64,000 bases of DNA from Palaemon carinicauda. Taxonomy: Eukaryota; Arthropoda; Malacostraca; Decapoda; Palaemonidae. Position numbers and translations under genes: made by a program. The stretch is taken from contig NC_090728.1 in NCBI RefSeq assembly GCF_036898095.1, positions 86,785,171 to 86,849,170 of the forward strand, in the 5' to 3' direction. The notes below the pieces were generated by a model, which did not search any database, was not told where the DNA came from, and saw only the letters and a list, made by a program, of their open reading frames with translations. This document shows, in pieces, positions 55,531 through 64,000 of this stretch (position 1 is its first letter; each line of letters starts with the position of its first letter).

Positions 55531-57489
55531 GGCTACTTTTCACTACCTCCCATTCCTTACCTCTCTCTATCTCTCTAACAAATGATATCTTTGTTGCTCC
55601 TCAAAGTTTCATTTATATTGAAAATCAATCATGATTCAATTTTCCTTACTTTCTCCAATCTCGCACCATCGGTCACATCGCGGTATTTTCGAAATTTCCG
55701 GAAAATCCGCGATATATGTATATACATGGGTTATGAAAAAAATCCGCGAAGTGATGAATCCGCGATGGTCGAACCGCGAAGTAGCGAGGGCTCACTGTAG
55801 TAGAAGACGCTCCAGGTCCCCGAGGAGGAAGTACAGGAGGAGTAGGTCTCCAAAAGGTGAATGGGTCTTCGTTCCCCGCAGGAGGGTCGAGGACTTCGAC
55901 GAGTTTCCGCGTTCTCCGAGTCGCCGGCCCAGGGACGGTTCTCCACGGAGGCCCTCTGCCAGGCATAAGTATGACCCTCGCAAGGAACAGAGCGAGAAGG
56001 CCTCTTCAGGTAGGCGTAAGGCCGCGAAACTTCCGGCTCAACCCGCCCAGCGAGGGAAGTCGCGCTTTCGGACGGGCAGCCTAGTCGGGTCAGCACAGTT
56101 GACCCGGCCCTTGGACTCGCAGGGACGGCTTCCTCCGTCGGGCCAGCCCACGGAAGTCTCGCCCTCTTTGCCCAAAGACGTTTTACGGACGGTAGTCCTC
56201 GCCGACACGGCGGTTCCCGTCCCGACACCCGGGTCTAGTGCGGAGGTTCCCGTCGGCACAGACTGTTACCACCACAGGGAGGTGCTCGTCGAGTCCGAGC
56301 CACAGCGACAGGTGGGGGTGCCCGTCGGCCCATCACCTCGGCCTCGGAGGGTGAAGGTTCCCCAACCAAGAACTCGGCATATCGGAGGGTGATAGGTTTT
56401 ATACGGAGGCATCACCGGATCGAGGAACCTGTTCCCGCCGACGAGGATGCCTGGCGTTCCAGCCTTAATCGACTGATGGATGCCCCCGTGCAGCAGAAAC
56501 CCTCCCTGGCGCTGCCTGTGGCCAGGGATTTGGTCCTGGGCCGCGCCCACGTGGACAAGGTTGTGGCGGGCAATGCCGAAGCCCCCAAGTCCCAGAGTTC
56601 CTCAAAGTTACTCCAGGGACTCAGGTCCCAGAGTAGGTTTTATGTACCAGAGGGGCAGCGACCGGGAGCCTGCAAAATGGAGTCTTCCCTTGAAATGTTG
56701 AGTCAGGGTGCCCCGGAGGACAGAGCCGCATCAGCCCCGGTTTGTTTTTCACAGTCGGAGGCTTCTATGATGGAGGAGATGTCCAAGGACTTAGTCCACG
56801 TCGCCTCCTGGTTGGACTGGTGGGCCTCCACTCTGGTAGGTGTTCAAGCCACCTACAACTTGACAGACCCTGCGAACCAAGACCTCCTGAAGGAACTCAT
56901 CATCTCCGGGGGAAAGACCTTAAAGTTCCTTACTTTCCAGTCTCTTGCTCTGTCAGCCAACTGGGTGCTTAGGAAAAGGGATACGGTCTTAGCCAAGCTT
57001 TCCCGGAAAATCCCTGACAGGGAGGCAAGGGCTTTGAGGAGCCTGCCTGTGTGGGGTGACTCCCTGTTTCCGTTGAAACAGCTGGAGGAGGTCATGGAAA
57101 AGGTCTTGAAAAGGAAGGAAGTGGGTGCACCCAGACCCACTCCGTTAGGAGGCCCACTTACAGGAGGACGACATCGGATGGCCCCTCTACTTCTCATGCC
57201 TCTCCTAGCCAGACGAGGAGAGACGCTCCATCTACCTCTTGGGCTCAACCACCGCAGCCCCCCTGTAGAGGAGCCCCAGCAGCGTCTTCCTCTTTTAGGA
57301 CGGCCTACTCAGCGTCCAGGAGAGGGCGTTCAGGGCGCTCCTCCAGAAGGAGATAGAGTGGGAGGCCCCCTACTCCTGCCCAAGCCTCAGGTTGGGGGAT
57401 GCCTCAGACATTTTTGGCAAGCATGGAGGGCCCACGGTGCGGAGCCCTGAACAGTATCCGTACTGAAGGAAGGGTGCAGACTCCCGTTC

Positions 57490-59282
57490 CTAACAGAACC
57501 TCCACCTTTGATCCCAGCCAGTCTGGCGGAGTGGCTAGCACCCAAGGACCCCTTGAAGAGGGCGGCCCTTCAGGAGGAAGTTTCCACTATGATGGAGAAA
57601 GGTGCAGTGGAAGTAGTCCTACATCCGGGCCCAGGCTTCTACAGTCGTCTTTTTCTGGTGGAGAAACCGACAGGGGTTGGAGACCGGTGATAGACCTGTC
57701 AGCCCTCAACAAGTTTGTTTGCAAGACGGACTTCAAAATGGACACCCCAAAGTCGGTCTTGCAGTCCTTGAGGGAAGAGGACTACATGATGTCCATAGAC
57801 CTCAAGGACGCATACTTTCAAATCCCGATCCACCCCTCAAGCAGGAAGTTTCTCCGGGTGAAGTGGGGTTCCCAGATCCTGCAGTTCAAGACCCTCTGCT
57901 TCGGTTTGTCAACAGCTCCCCAGGTATTCACGAGAGTCTTCACGATAGTTTCTGTGTGGGCTCACGAGCGGAGTATTCGCCTCATTCGATACCTGGACGA
58001 CTGGTTACTCCTTTCCTCCTCAGAGGAAGTTTTGAAGGAGCAAGGAGTAAAACTAATTCAATTCTGCAAGGATCTGGGTATCACGATCAACCTGGAGAAA
58101 TCGAATCTGTCTCCCTCCACCAGGATGACCTACTTGGGGATGGTGCTGGACTCCCGACTAGTGAGGGCCTTTCCGTCGGACGAACGGTGGAACAACCTGG
58201 AATGGATCCTCCTGCCTTTCCTATCGAGGCAACCCAGAAGAGCCAAAGACTGGCAAAGGTTAATAGGGCACCTAGTGTCATTGGAGAAACTCGTTCCCCA
58301 AGGGAGGCTCAGGCTCAGGAGCATCCAATGGAACCTGAAGGAGCTCTGGAACCAAGTGGACTCGCCCTACAAATTAATACCCGTCCTGCCGGAGACAATA
58401 TGCTCCCTGGAGTGGTGGCTGTGTCGGTCGAATACCCTCAAGGGGATGCCCTTCGCAACCGAGCCTCCCGAGATGCTTCTGTTCACAGACGCCTCCAAAG
58501 AGGGGTGGGGGGCGTATCTCCTCAACGAGACAACGAGAGGAACTTGGACGGACGAGGAGAAAGGTCAGCACATCAACGTCCTAGAGATGAAGGCAGTCCG
58601 AGAAGCTTGCCTACAGTTCGTAGATCTTCTGAGGGGGAACACAGTGGCATTGATGTGCGACAATGCCACTGTAGTAGCGTACATAAAGAAACACGGAGGT
58701 CTAAAATCGAAGGAGTTGTGTGATCTTGCTTTGGAGATCCTGGATTGGGCCGAGTCGTAACAGATCGTGATTTCAGCAAGGTTCATTCCAGGCGAAAAGA
58801 ACGTCCTAACCGACGGGCTCAGCAGGATGGGACAAGTAGTGGGAACAGAGTGGTCCCTCCTCCCAGAAGTAGCCAGATTCATCATTCAAAAATGGGGATT
58901 GCCGGTGATGGATCTCTTTGCAACCAGACTGAACGCACAACTCCCCGTATTTTGTTCTCCTGTCCCAGACCCAAAGGCGGCGTTGGAAGATGCTTTTCAA
59001 CACAAATGGGACAACCTCGACGTGTACGCTTTTCCCCCCTTCGCATTGATCAGGCAAGTGCTCAACAGAGTACGGACGGCTCGAAACTTAAAGATGACTT
59101 TGGTAGCGCCCTGGTGGCCGAAGAGGGAGTGGTTCGCGGATCTAAGGGACCTGGCATGTCTTCCCTCGTGGCCTCTGCCCGACAGGCCAGATCTTCTTCG
59201 GCAGCCACACTTCCAAAGGTTCCACGACAATCCTCAGTCTCTTCGCCTTCACGCCTGGAGACTATCGAGCGGCTCCTGAGGA
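57490..59282 (+). pseudogene. DIRS-C ORF2: reverse transcriptase-RNase H with C-terminal extension, two lesions
   Basis: The N-part is in the frame of 57508-57690 (IPASLAEWLAPKDPLKRAAL, PGFYSRLFLVEKPTG). A 1-nt loss in the g run near 57677 shifts to the main frame: GWRPVIDLSALNKFVCKTDF, MMSIDLKDAYFQIPIHPS (motif A), LCFGLSTAPQVFTRVFT (motif B), IRYLDDWLLLSSSEE (motif C, LDD), KDWQRLIGHLVSLEKLV. RNase H: MLLFTDASKEGWGAYLL, NVLEMKAVREACLQF, VALMCDNATVVAYI. One TAA at 58758-58760 (after WAES) is followed in frame by ARFIPGEKNVLTDGLSR and the extension (DLFATRLNAQLPVFCSPVPD, VYAFPPF) to 59282. All catalytic residues are intact. Confidence 0.92.
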
Positions 59283-60285
59283 AGGAAGGGTATTCAACAG
59301 GTACCGCAGAGAAGATGTCACGTTATCTGAGACGGTCTTCAGCAGCGGTGTACCAAGCAAAATGGGCTACTTTTACAAAATGGTGTGCCTCAAAGAACAT
59401 CAAGATATTGCGGATTTTCTAGTGCATCTCGGAGACGAAGTGGGCATGTCAATTCCGGCCATCAAAGGAGTCCGTGTAGCCTTGGGCCAAGTCTTCCTTC
59501 TGAAGGGCATTGATCTGGGTGCCTCTAAGCACATTTCTATGCTCATCAGGAGCTTCGAACAAGCTTGCCCTCCGCAGGCCTCCAGGGTGCCGCAGTGGGA
59601 CGTGGCAAGGGTATTGAAAATGTTAAGTGGTCCGCCGTTCGAACCCCTGAAGGACATAGTGGACAGGGATCTCACTCTCAAGACGGTCTTCTTGTTGGCC
59701 TTTTCCTCTGCTAAGAGAGTAGGAGAGATCCATGGGTTTTCTTACGACATCTCTCATTCGAAGGGGTGGAGGGAGATCTCCCTCAAGTTCGTCCCTTCTT
59801 TCGTAGCAAAGACACAGAATCCAACGGTCTGGGATCCTAAGTTCGAGGGCTTTTCAATGCCGGCTATTCCTAGGACAGGGAATCCAGAAGATTTGAAGTT
59901 GTGCCCCGTCCATGCCGTGAGAAAATACCTTGAGAGGACTGCCCATCTCCGCCCTGGTATCAAAAATCTTTTTGTCTCTACGGGTGTAAAGAAAAAGCAG
60001 GTATCTAAGAATACCATCTCCTTTTGGCTGAGACGGGTTATTGTCAGGGCCTATAATGATGAGGGACTGCCCCTGCCAAGTAATCCCAGGCCCCATGACA
60101 TTAGGGGTCTAAGTACTTCTCTGGCTTTTGAGAGGAACATGGCGGTGGGCCAGATCCTTAGAGTAGGCACCTGGTCGAACCAGTCGACCTTCACAACGCA
60201 TTACCTCAAGGATTGCTCGAGGAAGTCTTTAGATGGTTTCTCTATTGGGACAGTCATCTCCGCGCTCCAAGCGATTTACCGGTGA
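59154..60285 (+). pseudogene. DIRS-C tyrosine recombinase, one frameshift
   Basis: Probable start ATG 59154 (MSSLVASARQARSSSA), overlapping ORF2 by about 130 nt. N-part to about 59395: SRLETIERLLRKEGYSTGTA, MSRYLRRSSAAVYQAKWATF. A frameshift at about 59395 joins it to the long frame 59362-60285: DIADFLVHLGDEVGMSIPAI, DLTLKTVFLLAFSSAKRVGE (catalytic Arg), LCPVHAVRKYLERT, FVSTGVKKKQVSKNTISFWL, RPHDIRGLSTSLAFERN (HxxR) and STFTTHYLKDCSR (Tyr). The ORF ends at TGA 60283-60285. All catalytic residues are present. DIRS recombinases join the circular copy into target DNA. Confidence 0.92.
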
Positions 60286-60629
60286 AGCCCCAGGTACAAT
60301 CATGGATAGCAAAACCAAGAGACACAGGTTTGTTCCCTTTCACCCTTGTCCCTTTTTTCCTTTCCCTGCTCGGAGATAACCCCACATACAACCCGAAGAA
60401 GACATGTCTCTACAACTTCGCCACAGGACTCAGCATCATGGAATTTTTTAAAGGTTAAGTACTTAGACACTAACATGAGCTCTTTGTGTAGTTTTCCCTA
60501 CGTTTCATTTTCCGTATGTTTTTTGCAACCTAGTTCCCATCTAGGTTCCTGGACATCCGGTTAGCTTGGTCTGAAGTTCAGGAAGACACTCCTACCTCCT
60601 GAAGTGTAAGTCTCCTAAGAAAGTAGTTA
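60286..60629 (+). other. DIRS C 3' untranslated region
   Basis: Noncoding A+T-moderate DNA between the recombinase stop and the internal complementary region, with cctgctcggagataacccca-type text and no ORF of note. Confidence 0.7.
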
Positions 60630-60720
60630 GAGGTAAGTCTCTGTGTTGGAACAAATCACAAATTTTAAGTAATTTGTATTTTTCCTAACATACTTACCGA
60701 GAACTACTTTCGGGTAATGG
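60630..60720 (+). repeat. DIRS C internal complementary region
   Basis: ggtaagtctctgtgttggaa, caaatcacaaattttaagta, atttgtatttttcctaacat and acttaccgagaactactttc. Its inverse is the right tip joined to the left tip. Confidence 0.9.
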
Positions 60721-60777
60721 CCCTCCCTACCTTCCCCGAGTGCCTTACTGCCCTTGAAGACCGTTTGTACCATTCAG

Positions 60778-60997
60778 GAACTTACTGATGAGCGAGACCC
60801 AAGCTAACGCCGACCTAGCTCAGGACTACCCTCAGGGCACGTTCTCCTTACGCCTGAGTTAGTCCCCACAGAAAACGGAAGTAGGGTAGACTACACAAAA
60901 CCCTGGTCGGTTGAGAGGAGATTCCAGGTACCTCCTAAGAAAGTAGTTCTTGGTAAGTATGTTAGGAAAAATACAAATTACTTAAAATTTGTGATTT
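60778..60997 (+). repeat. DIRS C right inverted terminal repeat
   Basis: Inverse of the left repeat at 52671-52870, ending ggtaagtatgttaggaaaaa, tacaaattacttaaaatttg, tgattt. Confidence 0.93.
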
Positions 60998-61096
60998 TTT
61001 CCCATTTGAGGGGTATATATGATGTAAAAAATTCTAATTATCTTATAAAGGATTACTCGTGTATGTTAATGCATAGATGTTTATTGCTTGATCCAG

Positions 61097-61233
61097 GTAC
61101 AGCCTCGTGTCATTAGTTTTGAGGAACAGGTGGCCAGCATTCGACAACATCTGGCAGATATATATGAGAGGGAGAGCTCATGGAGAGATGCAGCTGCAGT
61201 TCTTACTGGAATACCACTGGAAACCGGACAGAA
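61097..61233 (+). CDS. COPS4: COP9 signalosome subunit 4 (COPS4/CSN4), next coding exon
   Basis: 137 nt, 45 codons plus AA of a split Lys codon. The peptide starts [20 protein letters not shown] and ends [14 protein letters not shown](K). It matches a strongly conserved CSN4 block and joins in phase 0 to the exon at 26664-26782 (…HYILDK + VQPRVIS…), as in animal CSN4. This region lies N-terminal to the PCI domain, in the helical repeat part of the subunit. The acceptor is tgatccag at 61089-61096 with a weak pyrimidine tract, and the donor is gtgagt at 61234 (phase 2). No stop or indel. The PCI-coding exons lie beyond the window. Confidence 0.96.
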
Positions 61234-61646
61234 GTGAGTTTCCCTGAATTTTGTTCATTGCCACTTAATTTGAATGTGAGCTTGTGTGAGGATAGAAACT
61301 TAGTTAAAGCTAAGATTGGATTTTCAATATTTGACATATGCCTTTGGTTTTTTAGAAAGATATATAATTTTATAGCTTTGTAATGAGTTAACAATATTCA
61401 CCAAAAAAAGATACTATCATGATATTTTGTTTAGAAAATTCATGATAAGTCTTTTATTTAGTTTTTTTTTCATAATAATTTTTTTTTAAAGTTAGTAGTA
61501 AGTATAGTCTGTTGCTATATACATATCTTTCTTAGCTGTTGTCAATCCAGACCATCTTTTTAGAATTGCAAATATTAAATCTTACCTAAAAATATCTTTT
61601 TTTATTTTTTTTTGTACTAGAAAGAAATTTTGTGAAAATGTTGGCC

Positions 61647-61648
<2 letters not shown>
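61234..61648 (+). other. COPS4 following intron, unique-looking part
   Basis: T-rich intronic DNA with several T runs (61463-61489, 61594-61613). No ORF or repeat family was recognised. Confidence 0.65.

Positions 61649-61731
<83 letters not shown>
61649..61731. repeat. (AC)n-(AT)n compound microsatellite 1
   Basis: About 32 bp of AC followed by about 50 bp of AT. Confidence 0.95.
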
Positions 61732-61736
<5 letters not shown>

Positions 61737-61875
61737 ACTTGCTAAGCTACAACTTAGTTGGAAAAGCAGGATGCTATAAACCCAGGGGCCTCAACAGGGA
61801 AAAAAACCCAGTGAGGAAAGGAAACAAGGAAAAATAGAATTTCTTAAGAGCACCATCGTCTAAATAAATAAAGAT
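61731..61875 (+). repeat. SINE-like repeat, copy 2
   Basis: attattacttgctaagctac, gttggaaaagcaggatgcta and ggaaaggaaacaaggaaaaa, ending in a taaataaataaa tail. Homologous to 16064-16172 and better preserved. It is sandwiched between two compound microsatellites. Confidence 0.75.
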
Positions 61876-62078
<203 letters not shown>

Positions 62079-62087
62079 ACACACACA

Positions 62088-62440
62088 CAGTATGGTCCCA
62101 GCATTCGCGGGGGTTACGTCCTTTACCCCCTCCCCCCACGAATGTTGAAAAACCGCGAATTTTGGACGCTGATTTAAAATGCCTATGTATGAGATCAAAT
62201 ACGCTACTAAAAGCTTCACCAACACTCTCTAAAGACAGTCTTACTCATTAATACAGTGATAATTTAGTAATATTACATGCAGTTATGTAGTTCAATAATG
62301 TAGCAATGATAATGTAAACATTTTAATTTTGTACTACAATAGTATTATAATTAAAAAGAATCATAAGTACAGGAAGACAGTAACACCGCACAGCATAGTT
62401 ACCCATACTTAATACTGTACTGACGAGTCTTTTCTATACC
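62088..62440 (+). mobile_element. Second, different pogo/mariner-like terminal fragment
   Basis: Begins cagtatggtcccagcattcg, then cgggggttacgtcctttacc and ccacgaatgttgaaaaaccg. A CAG start, a Gly-rich cgcggggg motif and a cg-aat partner nearby fit the 5' end of a pogo/Tigger-type element. No matching 3' end is seen before the foldback block, so its extent is uncertain. Confidence 0.5.
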
Positions 62441-62618
62441 AAATTATTTATTAGAATTCACAGAAATGGAGAAAATGTAAAGGCTAACTTGAGTCCTGGA
62501 CTAAAATGACTTCTAAGAAGGGCTAGAAACACGTTCTCTGAGTCAAAATGGGGGTTTTTGAGGACGGTGAGTTCAATAGTGACATTTTCAACACCACCTG
62601 GGGTCATCTTCAGCATCT

Positions 62619-62648
62619 TCAAGGTCAAAAGGTCATATTTCAAGGTCA
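62619..62648 (+). promoter_or_regulatory. Cluster of nuclear-receptor-type half-sites, left arm
   Basis: tcaaggtca at 62619-62627, aaaggtca at 62628-62635 and tcaaggtca at 62640-62648. TCAAGGTCA is the known extended half-site for FTZ-F1 (NR5A) and ERR-type monomeric receptors. Binding here is inference only. Confidence 0.4.
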
Positions 62649-63060
62649 AAATAGTGAATTTTGGTCATTTTTACTCGTTTTTGTGTGTAAATCATAGATG
62701 GTGAGGGGTGGCTGATTATAATAAGAGGCAAGTCTGTAGTTCTGTCCAAATTTAATATATATTGTCAAATATTGTATTACTCAAACATTCCAAACAAGCC
62801 CTAAAACAATAAAATAAGAAATAAAGAACGGTATTTCTCATCAAAACAAAACTCAAAGACATTAACATTTGATTAGATGAACATCGCTAGATGGAGAGCT
62901 TTTCTTGCCTCCTGAGGCATCTCACAGCCTTTTCTTTGTCACTTACATTGAGAACCTGAGCTTTCAATAGAATGTTGGCTAAATTCGTACCGTTCTTTAT
63001 TTCTTATTTTAGTGTTTCATTGTTTTAGGGCTTGTTTGGAATGTTTGAGTAATACAATAT

Positions 63061-63742
63061 TTGACAATATATATTAAATTTAGACAGAACTACAGACTTG
63101 CCTCTTATTATAATCAGCCATCCCTCACCATCTATGAGTTACACACAAAAACGAGTAAAAATGACCAAAATTCACTATTTTGACCTTGAAATATGACCTT
63201 TTGACCTTGAAGATGATGAAGATGACCCCAGGTGGTGTTGAAAATGTCACTATTGAACTCACCGTCCTCAAAAACCCCCATTTTGACTCAGAGAACGTGT
63301 TTCTAGCCCTTCTTAGAAGTCATTTTAGTCCAGGACTCAAGTTAATCCTTCAGACTCAAGTTAAAAACCCCGATCAGGGGACGTTCCAGTCCTTTCTTGA
63401 AGGACGATATATGACAATATATATTAAATTAGGACAGCTCTGCAGACTTGCCTCATATTATAATCAGCTATCTCACCATTTATGAGTTACACACAAAAAA
63501 CGAGCAAAAATGACCAAAATTCACAAATTTGACCTTGATAAATGACCTTTAGACCTTGAAGATGACCCCAGGTGGTGTTGAAAATGTTACTATTGAACTC
63601 ACCATCCTCAAAAACCCCCATTTTGATCCAGAGAACGTGTTTCTAGCCCTTCTAGAAGTCATTTTAGTCCAGACTCAAGTTAATCTTTCAGACTCAAGTC
63701 AAAAACTCCGAGCAGGGGACGTTCCAGTCCTTCCTTAAAGGA
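63061..63742. repeat. Direct tandem duplication of the foldback right arm
   Basis: Unit 1 (63061-63407) and unit 2 (63408-63742) both carry acagacttgcctc/gcagacttgcctc, gttacacacaaaaa, ccccaggtggtgttgaaaat, gagaacgtgtttctagccct and ggggacgttccagtcctt. They are about 90% alike by eye. Confidence 0.88.
63181..63210 (-). promoter_or_regulatory. Cluster of nuclear-receptor-type half-sites, right arm
   Basis: tgaccttga at 63181-63189 and 63202-63210 with tgacctt between them, i.e. the inverse of the left-arm cluster. A further tgaccttga lies at 63530-63538 in the second tandem unit. Confidence 0.4.
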
Positions 63743-63795
63743 GTCTATGGTATATATATACATATATATATATGATATATATATATATATATATA

Positions 63796-64000
63796 CAGTG
63801 AACCCTCGTTTATCGCGGTAGATAGGTTCCAGACGCGGGCGCGATAGGTGAAAATCCGCGAAGTAGTGACATCATATTTACCTATTTATTTAACATGTAT
63901 ATTCGGACTTTTAAAACCTTCCCTTGTACGTAGTACTGTTAACAAACCACCCTTTAATGTACAGAACACTTAATGTATGTACTACAGCACCCTAAACTAA
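63796..64000 (+). mobile_element. Pogo/Tigger-like nonautonomous DNA transposon, copy 2, cut by the window end
   Basis: Starts cagtgaaccctcgtttatcg after TA (63794-63795) in an AT-repeat. It matches the first 205 bp of 53996-55797 with about ten differences (near 95% identity). Its 3' end lies outside the window. Confidence 0.92.

Larger units (their letters stand above)
53996..55797 (+). mobile_element. Pogo/Tigger-like nonautonomous DNA transposon, copy 1
   Basis: The 1802-bp insert is flanked by TA at 53994-53995 and 55798-55799. The 5' end is cagtgaaccctcgtttatcg and the 3' end is the inverse of cagtgagccctcgctacttc. Terminal inverted repeats starting CAG, a TA duplication and the cgcggt/ccgcgaagta subterminal motifs fit the Tc1/mariner superfamily, pogo/Tigger group. 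No transposase is readable. The interior holds a (GA)n and two (CT)n tracts. The element interrupts the RS-rich part of DIRS-C ORF1. Confidence 0.88.
53071..57450 (+). pseudogene. DIRS-C ORF1 (Gag-like, RS-rich), frameshifted and split by a DNA transposon
   Basis: Starts at ATG 53071 (MEQTRRCRGPRAGKSCGAFL). A frameshift near 53160 leads to SSCRGRVCSPTDTCPECVSW, giving the CRG Cys-rich motif shared with families A and B. The middle at 53209-53993 ends in an Arg/Ser-rich tract (RERSRSRRSRSRSRSR). The Tigger-like insert 53996-55797 splits the tract, which resumes at 55800 (RRRSRSPRRKYRRSRSPKGE). The C-terminal part 56389-57450 is open (LVHVASWLDWWASTLVGVQA, LKFLTFQSLALSANWVLRKR) and ends at the TGA 57448-57450. 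The RS tract suggests RNA binding; the rest has no recognised domain. Confidence 0.82.
52671..60997 (+). mobile_element. DIRS-like retrotransposon, family C, near-complete, with a Tigger-like insert
   Basis: 8.3 kb, or about 6.5 kb without the 1.8-kb insert. Left repeat 52671-52870, ORF1 53071-57450, ORF2 about 57490-59282, recombinase about 59154-60285, internal complementary region 60630-60720, right repeat 60778-60997. The internal complementary region reads across the junction of the right end (aaatttgtgattt) and left end (gttccaacacagagacttac), fixing the boundaries. It is more G+C-rich than families A and B. Only a handful of lesions break the ORFs, making it the youngest DIRS in the window. 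It ends about 100 bp upstream of a COPS4 exon. Confidence 0.94.
62487..63345. repeat. Foldback element: 350-bp inverted arms with 154-bp spacer
   Basis: The left arm (62487-62833) starts aacttgagtcctggactaaa and ends aataaagaacggta. The right arm (62988-63345) is its inverse, starting taccgttctttatttcttat and ending ggactcaagtt. The arms differ by a few bases and an 8-bp indel. The spacer is 62834-62987. No ORF of interest; the open frames are noncoding. It resembles a foldback/MITE structure. Confidence 0.93.

Noticed and set aside
3397..60285. Tyrosine recombinases as phage or integron integrases
   Set aside because: Each is linked to RT-RNase H, an internal complementary region and inverted repeats in the DIRS order, so they are retrotransposon recombinases.

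Overview
The window is eukaryotic and comes from a large, repeat-choked genome, most likely a decapod crustacean. The evidence is a split protein-coding gene with GT-AG introns, dense DIRS-type tyrosine-recombinase retrotransposons (a class known to be common in decapods), I-like LINEs with RNase H, a Ty3/gypsy element, pogo/Tigger-like DNA transposons, long dinucleotide microsatellites and a SINE-like repeat whose style I associate with shrimps. A caridean shrimp is possible, but the sequence alone does not prove it.

Host gene: two consecutive coding exons of COP9 signalosome subunit 4 (COPS4/CSN4) lie on the + strand at 26664-26782 and 61097-61233. The intron between them is about 34.3 kb and is almost entirely nested transposons. 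No earlier COPS4 exon was recognised in the first 26.6 kb, and the next intron runs past 61234 without another exon by 64000.

Transposons, left to right: a rearranged DIRS family A copy (A1, 205-5208); a 5'-truncated I-like LINE with RT and RNase H (5209-7690); a DIRS family B copy (B1, ~7850-13740) carrying GC-rich minisatellites and a 5S rRNA-like insert; an endonuclease-half LINE fragment (13741-14850); a decayed DIRS-A copy (A4, 14851-20385) with a second 5S-like insert; a minus-strand Ty3/gypsy fragment (20386-24330); degenerate DIRS-like tails (24331-26600); COPS4 exon; DIRS A2 (27263-33821); an LTR-like block (33822-34085); DIRS B3 (34086-36802); unassigned DNA (36803-38388); DIRS B2 (38389-44563, tip at 51062-51080) with DIRS A3 nested in its right end (44564-51061); AT-rich simple DNA (51081-52670); DIRS C (52671-60997), the best preserved, with a 1.8-kb Tigger-like insertion (53996-55797); COPS4 exon; then microsatellites, a SINE-like repeat, a foldback/tandem repeat block and the start of a second Tigger-like copy (63796-64000).

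Each DIRS copy shows the expected parts in order where they survive: inverted terminal repeat, ORF1 (Gag-like, Cys/His motif), ORF2 (RT with LDD plus RNase H and a C-terminal extension), an overlapping ORF3 (tyrosine recombinase with R, HxxR and Y), an internal complementary region (ICR) and the right inverted terminal repeat. All DIRS and LINE pieces read in the direction of COPS4; only the gypsy fragment is reversed. All element ORFs carry stops or frameshifts, so none looks competent as it stands.
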